A stretch of DNA of 7,582 nucleotides from Methanothrix sp. (GTDB lineage: Archaea; Halobacteriota; Methanosarcinia; Methanotrichales; Methanotrichaceae), in NCBI GenBank assembly GCA_028688535.1, contig JAQTXY010000084.1:1-7582 (forward strand). Direction: 5' to 3'. The stretch's first letter is position 1. Every line of letters begins with the position of its first letter. The notes beneath the pieces were generated by a model, which worked only from the letters and a program-made list of their open reading frames with translations, had not been told where the DNA came from and made no database searches. The position numbers and the translations under genes were made by a program. Shown piece after piece: positions 6,701 through 7,582 of the stretch.

Positions 6701-7582
6701 ATTATGGTGATATCTTAATCCAGCACACCTTTGACGGCGGCAATCTGATATTTGATCTCAGCCCTCTCGGCTCTTTAGAGCCAGGAGATTCCTGGATTAT
6801 TACTTACAAGGTCAAATTGAGTCCGGATGCCTGTAGCTCAGTTTCGACATCAACCACCTTGCCTACTATCGCATCTGCTGATGCGACGAAGCTGAAGGTC
6901 ATGGACGCAGGAAGCAGCCCTGCCGACATGTTGCAGATAATTGATGCTCTATCCAGGAATAAGACCAAGCTGGAGGCCAAGCTGGAAAGCATCAAGAAGA
7001 AGCGGGACAAATTCGACAAAGCCGACGTGGCTCTGGAGTCCGGCATAAGGAGCATTGCCGGGACGAACTACACGCTCATCAATTGCACAAATATCTCGAC
7101 CGGGGAGACTCTGAATGAGCAGCTGAATGCTACAGGATTCCCGATATTGTCCGAGTATACCAGGCCTGCTAAGTTCGACCAATTGACCACGACATACGAT
7201 ACGAAAGGTGAGGTTATTTCCGACTTCTATACCTTTTTGCCGACCAAGGAGACTCTGAAGATCGAGTATAATAAGCCGGACAAAGGCTACAGAACCTTCA
7301 CTGTGCGCTACTATGCAACGGGAGACACCCTGATTATAACTATCGACTCATATGGCAAAGTAGTATTCCGAGAGTATAGAAAAACACCCGGATTGGCGGA
7401 GCCGGAATATCTCACGAATTGCGCTACTGCATATGGGAAGGCGGGCAGTCGAGATGGCGCAGTGGTGAGCAATAAGGCCTGCGTCAATTTGGGATGGAGC
7501 TGCCAGACCCCTCAGCCATTGCTGCGTTTGCTAGTCTTCAAAGAGGCAGATCGGGAGGTGGCAAAACCAGGCGATATTATAA
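3730..7582 (+). CDS. Giant secreted surface protein with Ig/PKD, SdrD_B-like and DUF11-like repeats, 3' end outside the window
   Basis: The frame from ATG 3730 has no stop through the last base: 1284 codons, incomplete at the right. Residues 8-30 form a signal peptide (RIR, then an isoleucine-rich core). Residues 33-110 and 111-196 are two beta-sandwich domains with cysteines. Residues 197-284 are a PKD/Ig-like domain (AEAGPDQIIC ... TWTASGDGSFDD ... YTPGPNDIASGTVTLTL). Residues 285-368 are Ig-like with C297, W318 and C347. Next come two tandem 445-residue units (370-814 and 815-1259). Each has an SdrD_B-like domain (DKNGNSEWDSNEPGLG and DLNGNNEWDANEPGLG, likely calcium-binding), a DUF11-like start (LEITKAT ... 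NTG), a charged helical segment, a sequon cluster, an unrecognised beta-rich domain and a DUF11-like end (LTNCATAYG). At 1264-1284 a third DUF11-like domain begins without an SdrD_B domain. SdrD_B and DUF11 domains usually form rigid stalks of adhesins and S-layer-associated proteins, so a cell-surface or matrix role is inferred. The anchor is outside the window. Confidence 0.93.
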   Translation, partial: MTAGISPRIRNHIAIILIIIFLGVIPFGDSKQYVAGESYTFIGPTPPVGETYSYIWIASDGSPTTSRDITFQWTAPLVTQPTKVLISLLIDNGCTSQNETELLVVPSGQPSCSFTADTPVCASSTGHYASVTNPTTGATYIWSILDSPGATITADPADNSKSLWSAGTGTQAIISVNATLEGHTSNCSKTVTIQSGPTAEAGPDQIICNDSSVQLAGSAANALSTTWTASGDGSFDDAGKLHAIYTPGPNDIASGTVTLTLSATGDSVCEQTASSDVVITIQECKELGVTIADKVICPGSAATLEAVVIGCNVVSYQWYIGDSPSGEMIPDTNSATYQTTNEGIYTCEVRCDDERKSYGSASVSFKQCESPVGSVSGRKFNDKNGNSEWDSNEPGLGEWIINLKRQDGEVVKSAITSISPAALGSYSINDISPGTYTLEEEPSLYAGWTQTYPAGNIYTVMVSETGVVTVTKSDQTDVTSTNADFGNKLTQSGELEITKATSAETIISNTQTTFTITVQNTGNVEIHDLKIVDELSPMLEFIPYAYYGDILIQHTIEGGKLIFDLAPLGSLQPGNSWIITYNVKLNSEACTSDTGTTVSPQVASAGETELNVMAAGSENTGILQIIDSLSRNKTKLEVKLESIKKQQSTFDKGNASIESSTISITGTNYTRNNYTNISTGERLSEQLDATGLLVLSEYTRSVKYDLLTTIYKANGEVLSDFYTFLPTNETLLIEYDKPGKGYRTYTVRYYATGDTLILTVDSQGSVVSREYRKTPGITVPEYLTNCATAYGNAGEQNEPVESNRDCVDVRWRCTSPLGSISGTKFEDLNGNNEWDANEPGLGDWMINLLRQDGEIVKVAITSASPETLGSYSIDSISPGTYTLVEVLSLSLDWIQTYPAGNYYTVVVSETGQVTVTMSDQTGVASTSANFGNMLTHYGELEITKATPTEIINPNGEATFIIDVKNTGDTEIHNVQIVDELSPMLEFIPYAYYGDILIQHTFDGGNLIFDLSPLGSLEPGDSWIITYKVKLSPDACSSVSTSTTLPTIASADATKLKVMDAGSSPADMLQIIDALSRNKTKLEAKLESIKKKRDKFDKADVALESGIRSIAGTNYTLINCTNISTGETLNEQLNATGFPILSEYTRPAKFDQLTTTYDTKGEVISDFYTFLPTKETLKIEYNKPDKGYRTFTVRYYATGDTLIITIDSYGKVVFREYRKTPGLAEPEYLTNCATAYGKAGSRDGAVVSNKACVNLGWSCQTPQPLLRLLVFKEADREVAKPGDII
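4837..6171 (+). repeat. Composite repeat unit A (445 codons)
   Basis: First of two tandem units in the giant surface protein. Order by residue: SdrD_B-like 373-487; DUF11-like first part 495-589; charged helix 622-652; sequon cluster 668-678 (NYT, NYT, NIS); unrecognised beta-rich domain about 704-776, including DFYTFLP and GYRTYTVRYYATGDTL; DUF11-like last strands 782-812. Cysteines at 590, 786, 806 and 813 all recur in unit B. Unit length is set by matching codons at the start, middle and end, all 1335 bases from their partners. Confidence 0.9.
6172..7506 (+). repeat. Composite repeat unit B (445 codons)
   Basis: Second tandem unit, offset from unit A by exactly 1335 bases at every landmark checked (SdrD_B start, LEITKAT, sequon cluster, terminal cysteine), so no net insertion or deletion has accumulated. 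Residues 977-1000 are identical to 532-555 in unit A, while other parts, such as the helical segment and the linker after C1035, have diverged. Unit B gains an extra cysteine at 1119 in the sequon cluster (NCT in place of NYT) and an added NAT sequon nearby. Confidence 0.9.

Noticed and set aside
6804..7055. Minus-strand frame at 6804-7055 similar to one at 5529-5720
   Set aside because: It is again the antisense reflection of the repeat units, over the helical segment, with no ribosome binding site or protein character of its own.

Overview
The window looks like archaeal, probably methanogen, chromosome. The best guess is Methanotrichaceae (Methanothrix/Methanosaeta) or a close relative in the Methanosarcinales. 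Archaeal TATA boxes lie about 40 bases ahead of start codons, ribosome binding sites match the archaeal 16S tail (GGTGG, GGAGA, GAGGG), ATA and AGG/AGA codons are frequent, and the secreted proteins are built from PKD-like, SdrD_B-like and DUF11-like domains typical of surface proteins in this group. The genus is inferred from remembered protein style and was not tested by a search.

Left part, minus strand (1-1701). The N-terminal 141 codons of a CNNM/DUF21 (HlyC/CorC-type) membrane protein run off the left edge; its TATA box, ribosome binding site and start are visible. Upstream of it, in the same direction, is a secreted protein with a polysaccharide-deacetylase-like (NodB) fold. This protein seems to have lost catalytic histidines and carries a cysteine-rich, sequon-rich C-terminal tail. 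An oligo-T terminator follows it.

Middle (1702-1968) is a very AT-rich divergent intergenic region. It holds promoters for both directions and a perfect inverted repeat close to the predicted start of rightward transcription.

Right part, plus strand (1969-7582). Three secreted proteins follow: a 252-residue protein with PKD/Ig-like domains, then a hairpin plus T-run terminator, then a 282-residue secreted protein and, 26 bases later, a very large surface protein. The large gene begins at ATG 3730 and stays open to the last base of the window (1284 codons). It has a signal peptide, four Ig/PKD-like domains, and two tandem copies of a composite unit of exactly 445 residues (1335 bases). Each unit is an SdrD_B-like domain followed by a DUF11-like domain that appears to be split by about 185 residues: a charged helical segment, a sequon cluster and a beta-rich domain I do not recognise. 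A third DUF11-like domain is just starting at the right edge.

The rightward genes probably make cell-envelope or extracellular (adhesion, matrix or sheath-associated) proteins. The most interesting element is the 445-residue composite repeat with its unrecognised insert and conserved cysteines. I saw no RNA genes, CRISPR arrays, transposons or integration sites.
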